From Phoronis australis (lineage: Eukaryota > Phoronida > Phoronidae), in contig NMRA01000901.1 in assembly GCA_002633005.1 (NCBI GenBank), forward strand, positions 64,001 to 104,665: a stretch of DNA of 40,665 bases. The letters run 5' to 3'. The position numbers were made by a program, and so were the translations under genes. Position 1 is the first letter of the stretch, and each line of letters begins with the position of its first letter. Positions 34,762-39,372 of this stretch are shown here, one piece after another. The notes under the pieces are model-generated. The model was not told the DNA's origin. It ran no database searches and saw nothing but the letters and a program-made list of their open reading frames with translations.

Positions 34762-35430
34762 ACCCTTTATCACGGCTATTTCTTTCAAGGACCCCTCATT
34801 TAGTGATGTACAATTGGCTCAGTCGATTTCTCCCTTTGCGCGTGTGTTTCAGGAGGAACGCCCTACAGCGGGATATCCAGTAGTAACCTCCTGGTTATGC
34901 TCAAGACCAACTATAGGATGTCTCAGCCCTGTAACTGCAGTGATGACGTGTAAGTACGCGTCATGCGCTTCCTGTGGCGCAGGAACTAAAGGCTTGACGG
35001 GGAGAGTGTTTGTGCAGTAATAGGTACAAATAGAAACCACGTTTTCAATCCCCTCGTCTTACTTTGTTATCAGACCGCAAGGCGGTATTTACTAGTTTCT
35101 GTCGTTTCACGCTTTTTCTTCGACACCACATTCCACCACATTCGGGGAATGGGTTTCATTATTGTCTGAGTTAAAATTCAAAATTTTGACTCAAAACCCG
35201 ACAAAACAAAAAAACCATTTGACGGTTCTTACGTGAATTTATATTTTGCTCTCCTCAGATACGAGTTGATGACATCATGCTGGAGCGAAGCTCCTCGCCA
35301 GCGACCAACGTTTAATGTTCTTGTTGCCATGCTAGAAGACATGTTACTTCAGAGGAAGACATTTATTTCTGTGAAGTGTGGAAACGATTTCTTGTACGAA
35401 ACCATCGACACCTGGAAGGACGACCAATAG
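4522..35430 (+). CDS. Tie-like receptor tyrosine kinase gene (overview, 5' incomplete)
   Basis: At least 23 exons join in a single open frame. They give an EGF-like module, FN3 domains, an RPTP-like membrane-proximal region, a transmembrane helix and an intracellular tyrosine kinase. The product should be a plasma-membrane receptor that phosphorylates tyrosines after ligand-driven clustering. The kinase keeps GKGSFG, the VALK lysine, the helix-C glutamate in [20 protein letters not shown] and DVWSFG. Tie relatedness is argued by [21 protein letters not shown] with a similar insert, [15 protein letters not shown] and the tail RKTF. Vertebrate Ties have Ig, EGF and three FN3 domains. Here I see one EGF module, at least seven FN3 units and no Ig domain. 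The start codon, signal peptide and promoter are not visible. Exons are listed separately. The model is inferred by eye, so transcript data could change individual boundaries. Confidence 0.9.
4663..6832. other. Intron, nothing recognised before 6503
   Basis: AT-rich intron sequence. The 98-codon plus-strand frame at 5602-5898 has no domain that I recognise and lacks convincing splice sites. From about 6503 the sequence belongs to the first unit of the tandem duplication. Confidence 0.5.
6833..7141 (+). CDS. Receptor exon: FN3 domain, copy 1
   Basis: A complete FN3 domain is encoded by one 309-base exon, phase 1 to phase 1. The acceptor is ctactttttttag and the donor is ggag|gtacag. Landmarks are the opening DPPAV, the B-strand tryptophan in [17 protein letters not shown] and the closing [12 protein letters not shown]. 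It differs from copy 2 (8364-8672) at only a few residues, for example RSET versus RSGT and GGQLGN versus GDLLGN. There are no stops or indels, so both copies look functional. Adhesion or spacing is the usual role of such domains in receptor ectodomains. Confidence 0.85.
7379..7443 (+). CDS. Receptor exon: first part of an FN3 domain, copy 1
   Basis: A 65-base exon runs from phase 1 to phase 0. It reads [20 protein letters not shown] and then P. The acceptor is gttttgactttcag and the donor cca|gtaagg. It encodes only the A and B strands, so it needs the partner exon at 9690, which occurs once in the window. Joining it straight to the exon at 8364 would break the frame. It can therefore be used only by skipping the second unit (8364-8973). 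Confidence 0.6.
7675..8015 (+). mobile_element. THAP / P-element-like transposon, 5' fragment (copy 1)
   Basis: The fragment begins with caataggggatttgcaac, which matches the terminal repeat of the element at 19547, and is nearly identical to that element for about 340 bases. It encodes a decayed THAP zinc-finger: GGYTCCVPG near 7785, then in other frames an FPKDQELR-like string, and finally [15 protein letters not shown] at about 7950-7996. Frames change and stops intervene. The fragment stops at the N at 8016, so its 3' half and second terminal repeat are absent. In unit 2 of the duplication the corresponding site (cattacaat followed by taaatc) is empty. Confidence 0.8.
8364..8672 (+). CDS. 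Receptor exon: FN3 domain, copy 2
   Basis: The exon has the same 309-base length, phases and splice sites as the exon at 6833. The acceptor is ttttatag and the donor ggag|gtacag. It reads [26 protein letters not shown] and closes [12 protein letters not shown]. Because it is symmetric (phase 1/1), it could follow copy 1 in one transcript or replace it. Confidence 0.85.
8909..8973 (+). CDS. Receptor exon: first part of an FN3 domain, copy 2
   Basis: A 65-base exon, phase 1 to 0, reading [20 protein letters not shown] then P. The donor is cca|gtaagg. It joins in frame to 9690 and completes one FN3 domain (WP followed by [10 protein letters not shown]). It differs from copy 1 by three residues. 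Confidence 0.8.
9230..9689. other. Intron, nothing recognised
   Basis: Unique intron sequence between the end of the duplicated unit and the next exon. No open frame with domain character was found. Confidence 0.6.
9690..9900 (+). CDS. Receptor exon: second part of the FN3 domain
   Basis: The acceptor is tgtacaacattcag and the exon enters in phase 0. It reads [20 protein letters not shown], with [14 protein letters not shown] near the end, which are the C to G strands of FN3. I place the donor at aaag|gttatt (exon end 9900, phase 1). A second in-frame choice, gcag-g|gtgatc (end 9918), would add six residues. Both donors are weak, so this boundary is the least certain of the intact exons. Confidence 0.75.
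9901..11762. other. Intron, nothing recognised
   Basis: A 1.9 kb AT-rich intron. The minus-strand frame at 10406-10684 and the plus-strand frame at 10958-11164 have no motif that I recognise. Confidence 0.6.
11763..12068 (+). CDS. Receptor exon: FN3 domain
   Basis: A full FN3 domain in one 306-base exon, phase 1 to 1. The acceptor is gctcttttctag and the donor gatg|gtgagt. Landmarks are [49 protein letters not shown]. The [11 protein letters not shown] string is the classic FN3 L-P-x-x-x-Y motif. Confidence 0.88.
12069..13822. other. Intron with one possible retroelement scrap
   Basis: Apart from the minus-strand fragment at 12605-12835, listed separately, I see no exon-like or repeat structure in this 1.75 kb. 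Confidence 0.5.
12605..12835 (-). pseudogene. Possible BEL/Pao-type gag fragment
   Basis: A 76-codon minus-strand frame ends with [17 protein letters not shown] followed by DAKKFN. BEL/Pao-like LTR retrotransposon gag proteins share a string of the form F-G-D, a W, F-x-x-x and then K-F-x-Y-L, so this may be a short relic. Only this stretch is similar, with no LTR, protease or RT nearby. Treat as tentative. Confidence 0.25.
13823..14125 (+). CDS. Candidate FN3 exon (possible cassette or decaying exon)
   Basis: With the acceptor at gatccag and the donor at agag|gtgtag this is an open, symmetric (phase 1/1) stretch of 303 bases, exactly the size of its FN3 neighbours. The B strand onward is good FN3: [38 protein letters not shown]. 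The first 20 codons do not look like FN3 in this frame. The expected opening [12 protein letters not shown] is present at about 13850, but in another frame. This suggests a one-base indel in the acaacaacaa run or a sequencing error. The polypyrimidine tract before the acceptor is poor. It can be skipped without breaking the frame. Confidence 0.5.
14126..14481. other. Intron, nothing recognised
   Basis: Short intron. The open frames here (14165-14395, 14215-14424) show no domain. Confidence 0.6.
14482..14784 (+). CDS. Receptor exon: FN3 domain
   Basis: A complete FN3 domain in 303 bases, phase 1 to 1. The acceptor is cggttttgtag and the donor agtg|gtaagt. Landmarks are [47 protein letters not shown] and WTSATTNQS. 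Confidence 0.88.
14785..16130. other. Intron, nothing recognised
   Basis: A 1.3 kb intron. The minus-strand frame at 15358-15657 has no recognisable motif. Confidence 0.6.
16131..16274 (+). CDS. Candidate half-FN3 exon (possible cassette or relic)
   Basis: The stretch between acceptor gccaag and the strong donor tt|gtaagt is open, 144 bases long and symmetric (phase 1/1). It reads [21 protein letters not shown] and then [16 protein letters not shown], which follows the A to C' strands of FN3 (compare [11 protein letters not shown] in the exon at 11763). The second half of the domain is missing. Including it would keep the frame between 14784 and 16624. I cannot tell a used exon from a decaying one. 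Confidence 0.35.
16275..16623. other. Intron, nothing recognised
   Basis: No feature beyond the acceptor ttttcgttctag at its end. Confidence 0.6.
16624..16841 (+). CDS. Receptor exon: FN3 domain, first part
   Basis: A 218-base exon, phase 1 to 0, with donor aag|gtaagc. It reads [37 protein letters not shown] and ends [10 protein letters not shown] just before the G strand. It joins in frame to 17835. Confidence 0.88.
16842..17834. other. Intron, nothing recognised
   Basis: About 1 kb of AT-rich sequence without exon-like or repeat structure. Confidence 0.6.
17835..17898 (+). CDS. Receptor exon: last strand of the FN3 domain
   Basis: A 64-base exon, phase 0 to 1, reading [20 protein letters not shown]. 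It completes the domain begun at 16624 (LYEFK joined to VKAK, the F and G strands). The acceptor is cattccag and the donor atcg|gtgaga. Confidence 0.85.
18048..18154 (+). CDS. Receptor exon: FN3 domain, first part
   Basis: A 107-base exon, phase 1 to 0. It reads [13 protein letters not shown], then [11 protein letters not shown] and GIVNWYL. The acceptor is atcacttcag and the donor ttg|gtatgt. Confidence 0.85.
18347..18518 (+). CDS. Receptor exon: FN3 domain, second part
   Basis: A 172-base exon, phase 0 to 1. It reads [28 protein letters not shown] and WTALP, giving the C' to G strands. The acceptor is ctattttcag and the donor ccag|gtaaga. Confidence 0.88.
18519..19546. other. Start of the largest intron, nothing recognised
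   Basis: The intron 18519-24179 separates the FN3 series from the membrane-proximal region and hosts two THAP elements. This first kilobase shows only short frames without motifs. Confidence 0.5.
19547..21516 (+). mobile_element. THAP / P-element-like DNA transposon with terminal inverted repeats (copy 2)
   Basis: The element is bounded by an exact 18-base inverted repeat, caatagcggagttgcaac at 19547-19564 and its complement at 21499-21516, for a length of 1970 bases. The left end encodes a broken THAP domain: GGYTCCVPG near 19665, [15 protein letters not shown] at about 19710-19753, and [18 protein letters not shown] at about 19826-19880. THAP fingers bind the ends of P-element-like transposons as the N-terminal part of their transposase. 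No intact transposase catalytic region is visible, so this is a non-autonomous or internally deleted copy. No clear 8-base target duplication was found. The right half carries a HIRAN-like relic. Confidence 0.8.
20945..21165 (+). pseudogene. HIRAN-like domain relic inside THAP element copy 2
   Basis: In one frame the sequence reads [18 protein letters not shown], and after a one-base shift [16 protein letters not shown], then [20 protein letters not shown]. The order G-E-x-L, N-N, D-x-YAV-V, VGH-IPR follows the HIRAN domain (known from HIP116/Rad5-type proteins) and related small ORFs scattered in animal genomes. Frameshifts and stops show it is not coding now. Whether it belonged to the transposon or was carried in from another repeat cannot be told. 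Confidence 0.4.
21517..22257. other. Intron between two THAP elements, nothing recognised
   Basis: No open frame of interest and no repeat structure were identified. Confidence 0.5.
22258..23740 (-). mobile_element. THAP / P-element-like DNA transposon with terminal inverted repeats (copy 3, minus strand)
   Basis: A 16-base exact inverted repeat, tagcggatttgcagcg at 22258-22273 and its complement at 23725-23740, bounds 1483 bases. It shares its core with the ends of the element at 19547. On the minus strand the THAP domain begins at about 23612 with [19 protein letters not shown], which keeps both first zinc cysteines. It resumes at about 22697 with [18 protein letters not shown], which supplies the C-x2-H pair. 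The two halves lie about 900 bases apart, so an intron or an insertion divides the finger. No transposase core is recognised. Flanking 8-base duplications were not found. Confidence 0.75.
23741..24179. other. End of the largest intron, nothing recognised
   Basis: The plus-strand frame 23919-24158 has no known motif. The intron ends at gtgttttag. Confidence 0.6.
24180..24288 (+). CDS. Receptor exon: start of membrane-proximal FN3-like region
   Basis: A 109-base exon, phase 1 to 2. The acceptor is gtgttttag and the donor ttcaa|gtgagt. It reads [20 protein letters not shown], then [15 protein letters not shown]. The string around the PP and the closing YFKYGLVVVE (completed by the next exon) matches the last FN3-like unit of receptor protein tyrosine phosphatases. 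Confidence 0.85.
24289..25770. other. Intron, nothing recognised
   Basis: About 1.5 kb. Frames at 24913-25173 (plus) and 25397-25648 (minus) lack recognisable domains. Confidence 0.6.
25771..26041 (+). CDS. Receptor exon: RPTP-like membrane-proximal region with basic cleavage-like site
   Basis: A 271-base exon, phase 2 to 0. The acceptor is cacatgtag and the donor gct|gtaagt. It reads [12 protein letters not shown], then the basic run [37 protein letters not shown] and [13 protein letters not shown]. The YITA, IGDGK-YG-Y-N and L-SG-Y-YRF strings are hallmarks of the membrane-proximal part of receptor tyrosine phosphatases, where proprotein convertases cut a basic site and leave two subunits held non-covalently. 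That role is inferred here from position and composition. Confidence 0.88.
26042..26422. other. Intron, nothing recognised
   Basis: A 381-base intron ending in tatatttaacag. Confidence 0.7.
26423..26486 (+). CDS. Receptor exon: membrane-proximal linker
   Basis: A 64-base exon, phase 0 to 1, reading [20 protein letters not shown] and then E. The donor is gaag|gtagtt. It joins directly to the transmembrane exon at 27074. Confidence 0.8.
26596..26970 (+). repeat. Two-copy tandem repeat, period about 194 bases, within the intron
   Basis: Copy 1 starts at about 26596 and copy 2 at about 26790. Each follows a ttcag acceptor-like string and opens with ACTTGG. In both copies a phase-1 reading gives [18 protein letters not shown] and [18 protein letters not shown] respectively, then a stop at the same place. 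The copies differ at many positions, yet the acceptor and short frame are conserved. Confidence 0.75.
27074..27188 (+). CDS. Receptor exon: transmembrane helix
   Basis: A 115-base exon, phase 1 to 2. The acceptor is ttcccaacag and the donor atag|gtgagt. It reads [14 protein letters not shown], then the hydrophobic helix [20 protein letters not shown] (plus FVFY) and a terminal arginine. This is the single membrane span. A basic stop-transfer stretch follows in the next exon. Confidence 0.92.
27189..27674. other. Intron, nothing recognised
   Basis: No exon-like or repeat structure was found. Confidence 0.6.
27675..27742 (+). CDS. Receptor exon: cytoplasmic juxtamembrane segment 1
   Basis: A 68-base exon, phase 2 to 1. 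It reads [20 protein letters not shown] then EEP. The cluster of basic residues right after the membrane span sets the cytoplasmic side. The acceptor is gatattcag and the donor ccag|gtaaag. A second GT (ggtacaag) six bases on would break the downstream phase less well. Confidence 0.8.
27743..28671. other. Intron containing an unexplained minus-strand ORF
   Basis: The intron holds a 144-codon minus-strand open frame at 28053-28487 (listed separately). Nothing else was recognised. Confidence 0.5.
28053..28487 (-). other. Unrecognised antisense ORF of 144 codons
   Basis: It opens [20 protein letters not shown] and contains [18 protein letters not shown] and [21 protein letters not shown] do not recognise a family. 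It lies wholly in an intron, antisense to the receptor, and could be a transposon scrap, an intronless gene or chance. Amino-acid composition is balanced and not repeat-like, which slightly favours former coding sequence. Confidence 0.2.
28672..28742 (+). CDS. Receptor exon: cytoplasmic juxtamembrane segment 2
   Basis: A 71-base exon, phase 1 to 0, reading [20 protein letters not shown] and then ISKP. The acceptor is tgtacaacag and the donor ccg|gtaaga. Confidence 0.8.
28743..29163. other. Intron, nothing recognised
   Basis: A 421-base intron ending in the strong acceptor gtctgtatttctttcag. Confidence 0.7.
29164..29377 (+). CDS. Receptor exon: juxtamembrane tyrosines and kinase N-lobe start
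   Basis: A 214-base exon, phase 0 to 1. It reads [28 protein letters not shown] and [20 protein letters not shown], then IKVALKRLN. It holds the glycine-rich ATP loop GKGSFG and the ATP-binding lysine in VALK. Tyrosines in YETV, YEKI and EPAYW are candidate docking or autoregulatory sites. Confidence 0.93.
29378..30256. other. Intron with a short perfect inverted repeat
   Basis: A 12-base inverted repeat tcccaacttgtt (29713-29724) and aacaagttggga (29742-29753) could form a hairpin. Nothing else was recognised. Confidence 0.5.
30257..30367 (+). CDS. Receptor exon: kinase helix C and beta-4/5
   Basis: A 111-base exon, phase 1 to 1. It reads [20 protein letters not shown], then [17 protein letters not shown]. 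The glutamate of GELNIL is the helix-C salt-bridge partner of the VALK lysine. The ISLIGACE string is shared with Tie and FGFR kinases. Confidence 0.93.
30852..30917. repeat. Hairpin-forming inverted repeat
   Basis: gtggattttggagaattatc (30852-30871) pairs with gataattcagcaaaatccac (30898-30917) at 18 of 20 positions. The loop itself contains gcccgacgggc. The shape resembles the end of a foldback or MITE-like DNA element. No second end was identified. Confidence 0.6.
31484..31560 (+). repeat. tRNA-like sequence (possible SINE head or tRNA pseudogene)
   Basis: An A-box-like ggtgtagtggtaaag (31491-31505) precedes a B-box-like gttcgaaacc (31534-31543) at tRNA-like spacing. The anticodon and acceptor stems do not pair well, so it is not a functional tRNA. 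The RNA-polymerase-III promoter elements suggest a tRNA-derived SINE fragment. Confidence 0.4.
32884..33062 (+). CDS. Receptor exon: kinase hinge, helix D, insert and helix E
   Basis: A 179-base exon, phase 1 to 0. It reads [54 protein letters not shown], then AAFK. The hinge is ATEFATKGN. The short insert after FLRKSRM is placed and sized as in Tie kinases (Tie2 has FLRKSRV followed by an insert and LLHFAADVARGM). Confidence 0.93.
33063..33595. other. Intron, nothing recognised
   Basis: A 533-base AT-rich intron, ending attgctgttgcag. Confidence 0.7.
33596..33780 (+). CDS. Receptor exon: catalytic loop and activation segment
   Basis: A 185-base exon, phase 0 to 2. It reads [54 protein letters not shown] and YTTKSD. 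All catalytic elements (HRD with AARN, DFG, SPE in place of APE) are present. The activation loop has a single tyrosine (DIYVKHT), as in Tie receptors (EVYVKKT). The donor is gacgt|gtatgt. Confidence 0.95.
33972..34012 (+). CDS. Receptor exon: kinase helix F micro-exon
   Basis: A 41-base exon, phase 2 to 1, reading [14 protein letters not shown]. The preceding exon ends in GAC GT, so DVWSFG is restored across the intron. The acceptor is gtacgtttcag and the donor ttag|gtgagt. Confidence 0.93.
34013..34852. other. Intron with a (TA)n microsatellite
   Basis: A TA dinucleotide run of about 20 units at 34719-34759. A weak inverted similarity (tatgggcgt near 34229 and acgcccatgg near 34551) was noted but not accepted as an element. 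Confidence 0.7.
34719..34759. repeat. (TA)n microsatellite
   Basis: Uninterrupted TA repeats, likely to vary in length between individuals and prone to assembly error. Confidence 0.95.
34853..34949 (+). CDS. Receptor exon: kinase helix G region
   Basis: A 97-base exon, phase 1 to 2. It reads [20 protein letters not shown], then [13 protein letters not shown]. The GGTPYSG and [12 protein letters not shown] strings match the substrate-binding lobe of Tie/FGFR kinases. The acceptor is gtgtgtttcag and the donor gacgt|gtaagt. Confidence 0.93.
34950..35258. other. Last intron, nothing recognised
   Basis: A 309-base intron with acceptor ctctcctcag. Confidence 0.7.
35259..35430 (+). CDS. Receptor final exon: kinase end and C-terminal tail
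   Basis: It runs from phase 2 to the stop TAG (35428-35430). It reads [36 protein letters not shown], then [17 protein letters not shown] and RPTF mark helix H/I. The tail resembles the vertebrate Tie tail (RKTYVNTTLYEKF), but the first tyrosine is replaced by phenylalanine (RKTFIS). One tail tyrosine remains, in LYETID. The tail ends soon after the kinase, as in Ties. Confidence 0.95.
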
Positions 35431-35831
35431 CTTAAACACAGGGAGCAAGATCTTTGAAAGATGATTTGTACATGAGAAATAGCGAAAAGTACGCTGTTCT
35501 ATACACTTTTTGATGCTGTAATATTTTGCATTGCCTAATTTTAAGCATACAATGCCATCTCTTGGCAGTGGCAATACATTCACACCTTTACCGTTTGTTT
35601 TTGTTTCTAAAAGCTCTGTTCTTCCAGAAGTTTTGTTAGTGCATATTATGTAAACATTCGCCGTTACGACTACAGAATGTACAGTCATGCGTTTATTCTA
35701 GGCTATGCAATTATATCCCAAGTTTAGAGAGGCAGTAATTTTAAAAGATATATCAATACATTCTAGAACGGATCTTAATTTGGGAATCTGATAGTGCGTC
35801 ATACCATCCGTGTGTCACAATTCCATGATCA

Positions 35832-35957
35832 GCGCAGCACTGAAATAAGTGGGGGGCTATATCCCACAGCCCGTATGGTGCGTCCCTCCCATGCCGATGG
35901 GGTGCGCAGCACTGAGATTGGTGGGGTGCTATGGATTCCCTTGCCCCCTATGGTGCG
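35832..35957 (+). repeat. Two-copy imperfect direct repeat
   Basis: gcgcagcactgaaataagtg (35832) and gcgcagcactgagattggtg (35904) each open a unit of about 51-54 bases that ends in tatggtgcg. The units are about 72 bases apart, start to start. They probably arose by local duplication. Confidence 0.6.
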
Positions 35958-36071
35958 CCACCTTTGGATTCACCCATTGTACAGGGAAGATCACCCTGAA
36001 AACTGGCTGTACTCAGTTACTGTAGGTGTTTGACAACGCCAGCCTTGTTGAGGTGTTGGTCTCCACCCCAT

Positions 36072-36288
36072 GCGCGCACCCAGCCTAAATATGGAGGCTC
36101 CAAGTTTTGAGATTGTGGACCTTTTACTAAGTTTCACGGGTAGATTCAGAGCTTTGAATTGTGCATTTGAAGAATTTCGGTAGTCACAGCCTTTTTTGTG
36201 GATATTTGACTCGTGTATTACTTTTTTCGGGGTTTTTGTTTCGGCTTCGTGCCGCTTCGCCCCCCCCCCCTCCATCCTGGGTGTGCGC
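36072..36288. repeat. Small inverted-repeat element (MITE-like)
   Basis: The left end gcgcgcacccag, followed after a short gap by atggagg (36072-36097), is mirrored by cctccatcctgggtgtgcgc at 36269-36288. The pairing is imperfect. Length is about 217 bases with no coding content. No target duplication was recognised. Confidence 0.4.
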
Positions 36289-37940
36289 TTGTATGTGTAC
36301 CCGAATGCTGTCGTAAAGGCAATCGAAATTACTTTCAAAAAACTTGCAACGCTGTTCATGGTTTTAAAATTGAATGTATGTCAAGGTGTTACTTCGTCAT
36401 TTTGCTTTTAAATTGCTTACATCTCTATTAGTATTCATGCAAATGTTATGACTTAGCTGAATCTATACTTGCCTGAACATTTTGGTGCTTTACTGAAGTG
36501 AAAATATTTGGCAGGTTGTCAACTTAATACTTCAACAACTACACATTAGGGATTAATATATATTTTACATAAGTAGAATGCATCATAACTTTCGTTCAAT
36601 TTCCATTTGAGTTTCTGTGAGTTAAGCTATCCTAAGGAAAATGTAATTAATGTAATTTGCCAACGAAGAACGATTTTAATGTTTGAACTGAGTGGTCTTA
36701 TAATGCTTAGAGGTTATCATTGCATGTGTTTGATTGAACTTAGCTCAAGCATCACCGGTTTTCACGTGATAATCACATGCAAATTGTTTGCTTCAGCAAT
36801 TTCTCAGATTTGGATTCGAAATCTTGAATACATTTATTGGATTTCTAACTCGATTCTAAAGGATATCATATACATGTACAAAAAACATAGTGTACTCGAC
36901 TCGAGCACAGACTAACAGACGTGTATCTTGTATTCACTCAAAAGTAAAGCAAAAAATGTCAGACTACTTCTGTGTTCGATTTCGAGTACAAAGATTAAAT
37001 CCCAGCCCATTGGTAGAGTCAATTTATCAATTTACACAAACCTTATCTCGATAGCCCCTTATTGTAGAGAAAACGACGTTCAGAGTAAAAAAACGGGTCA
37101 CGATCAATTCAAATAAACTCATCTACAATTTTGGGCGGGAAACCATCTGGACATGAAATACATTGCCCGTTTCAAATTTAAGGACAATGGAAATGCCAGA
37201 GCTGTTGCGTATTTGTTACCGAGTAGAGATCACGGCCATCTCTGCTAATCGTTCGCTTGGAAATACACTGCATATCCAAAAACTGTGATTATCAAGACGT
37301 TTTCTATCGTTTTAGCATAGATTCTAATATGTAGGTATACTCGTATATGTACAAATAAAATCAATTAATCGCAATGTCCTTCGAGTTTTAACACATTTAT
37401 AGCGTGGTCACTGCGTTCTTCGTAGTCTAAAGATTTTTAAAAAAATGTGTGCTTTTGCTGAGTAAATTTCTCCACCTTTCCACTCTTATTTGTCTAAATG
37501 TACACAAAAGTCGATTAGCTCTTACATAACCTACATATAACCAAACTTGGCATATACATGTATTTAGATAAACAACTCTCCTCAGCTACTTTGGAAAGGT
37601 GCGTTTTGCTTCCACAGATTACATGTAAATGATTTGCCCATTAGACGTACATGTACAGTAGGTAACGGTCATCTCGCCATTCTCACTGATCAGACATTTG
37701 GATTAACGAGCCACCATCGTCTTAAACATATTTTCATCAATAGACTGTCCAACCGACTACTGGAAATCAGTTGGTTCCCACCATGCATTTTATTAGTTTT
37801 TGAAGTTTCACTTATATAATATGAAACGAATACCATGAAGTCTAGTTAAATAAGCACATTTTATGCTAAATTGTTGCGATTCTTTTAAGTTTGAAGAGCA
37901 ATTAGTTATTTATACAGTGTAAGTTTCCCGCCAAATGATG

Positions 37941-38230
37941 CAGGAAGATGGTTGGCCACTTGACAATCAAATCGAACGTGGCAACACATTAGGTCAGGAG
38001 ACGAGGACGATTTTGAGCGAGAACTGGATGATTTGATGCAGACAGAGAGGATAGTGGATACGGGCATCACACTCAAGTACTTGAAGAATCACAGAGTGAA
38101 TTCGATTTCCCAGTTAGCGAACTTTCGTCGGCTTTGAGGCTTTGAACTCGACCGACTTGCACGAGAAATGCTGCAGACATATGTGAGCACAACCAACCGC
38201 ACAAGGGGGTTGTCAGTATTCACAAAATAG
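37941..38230 (+). pseudogene. Coding-like fragment, unrecognised
   Basis: One plus-strand frame reads IRSGDEDDFERELDDLM, RIVDTGITLKYLKN, NSISQLANFRRL, then a TGA, and continues FELDRLAREMLQTYVSTTNR. The acidic start and amphipathic pattern look like former coding sequence with a single stop. I do not recognise the family. It may belong with the THAP-like frame that follows, as parts of one dead transposon. Confidence 0.3.
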
Positions 38231-38406
38231 AAACTCAATCACTGACACAGGCCACAGTAAATCTGAGTTACTCGTATTCACTTTTGTCAGGAGGGATGAG
38301 CACAGTCTCAACCAATTGTACATGTAGGCTTATAAGTGTTCTTGTAGTAGCACTCACTCTGGGTTGGGTTCAAGGGGCTGGCATCACTTACAAGATTGCG
38401 AATCCT

Positions 38407-38646
38407 TCATCTTAATTCCGTGTTTGTGTGTGGTCGAAACACGATTATTTGAAATATACCGAAGAAAGTGTGCAGTGGATTCCGACTGAATTGCATGTTC
38501 CACACTGACCGTATCCACACTCTCATGCGGCGCGCGAACCGATGCCGGCATCGCTGTGCAACGTTGACGTATTTAGGAAATTCGAACAAAGAGCCGTTCT
38601 CAGTCAAGTTGTTGTTACAACAGCCTCCACAAACGCACCTTTTCAT
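38407..38646 (-). pseudogene. THAP-like zinc-finger fragment
   Basis: The minus-strand frame starts at 38646 with MKRCVCGGCCNNNLTENG, followed by SLFEFPKYVNVAQR and RVWIRSVW. An N-terminal C-x2-4-C and the F-x-F-PK string, with basic and tryptophan residues beyond, fit the first half of a THAP domain. The distal C-x2-H pair is not seen, so it is partial or broken. It is a different subfamily from the GGYTCCVPG elements inside the receptor gene. Confidence 0.45.
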
Positions 38647-38910
38647 GTCTCAAAAAGGCGGTTCCCCACAACTCCTCAGTAACGCAGTGGCGGGTATGGT
38701 CTTCCACATTGCATACAAACCCGATAACAGAAAAGTGTTTTATTAAGTTTTGGCTTGTTTTTAGCAACAAGTGTTCTAAAGGCTATTAAATCTCTTAAGA
38801 TGTTTTAATACAATTCCTTTTGAGACACAGGGTCACAGTGGGAAGTCTTTAATATGCTTTCGGTGACAAATCGCCGGTGTTTTTTAAACATGATTTAACT
38901 ACAAAACACG

Positions 38911-39372
38911 TTGCCCTACACGAGGTCCACAAAAGACTGGTATGACCACACGTTTGGGCAGAAAACAAGTTCTGCCGATAATTTAAGAGACTTCATTTAT
39001 ACACATTTGTTGTCGGAAGACTCTGATACAACTAATGGATGCGGAGTAAACATGTGGTTAAGCATATTTTCTGGAGCTCTTGTCAATGAATTGCATGGCA
39101 TGCCAATGACATCGGCAGTGGGTACACACGAGAATTCCCACAGTGCTCAAGTATTACAGTATGTACTGGAATTGCAGCAGACTGCTACCCACGATCTATT
39201 TTCCTATAAATTTGAAAAGAAGATATCTATTTTGCAGATACCTAAACTACTAAACGTTATGTTTTCCGTTTTTCGATCATTTGTTCTGGAAATTTACAAA
39301 ACGGGCAATATCTATGCATTGTCGGATTTAATTAAAAGGGGGCAAGGGGGTCATGCAAAACACCTCCCCTAA
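38911..39372 (+). other. Unrecognised ORF of about 153 codons
   Basis: The frame reads LPYTRSTKDWYDHTFGQKTS, ADNLRDFIYTHLLSED, GALVNELHGMPMTSAVGTHE and ends at TAA near 39372. It opens upstream without a clear ATG. There is no signal peptide or membrane segment. I do not recognise it. It could be an exon of an unknown gene or another transposon fragment. Confidence 0.3.

Larger units (their letters stand above)
35431..37940. other. Downstream region, presumed 3' UTR and intergenic DNA
   Basis: No clear polyadenylation signal was seen close behind the stop codon. An AATAAA occurs at about 37355 (gtacaaataaaatc) but is far away. The region contains a two-copy short repeat at 35832-35957 and an inverted-repeat element at 36072-36288, both listed separately. 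The remaining short frames have no recognisable motif. Confidence 0.5.

Noticed and set aside
36640-36915. A 100-codon open frame with hydrophobic character
   Set aside because: AT-rich downstream DNA readily gives such frames. There is no domain or splice context.
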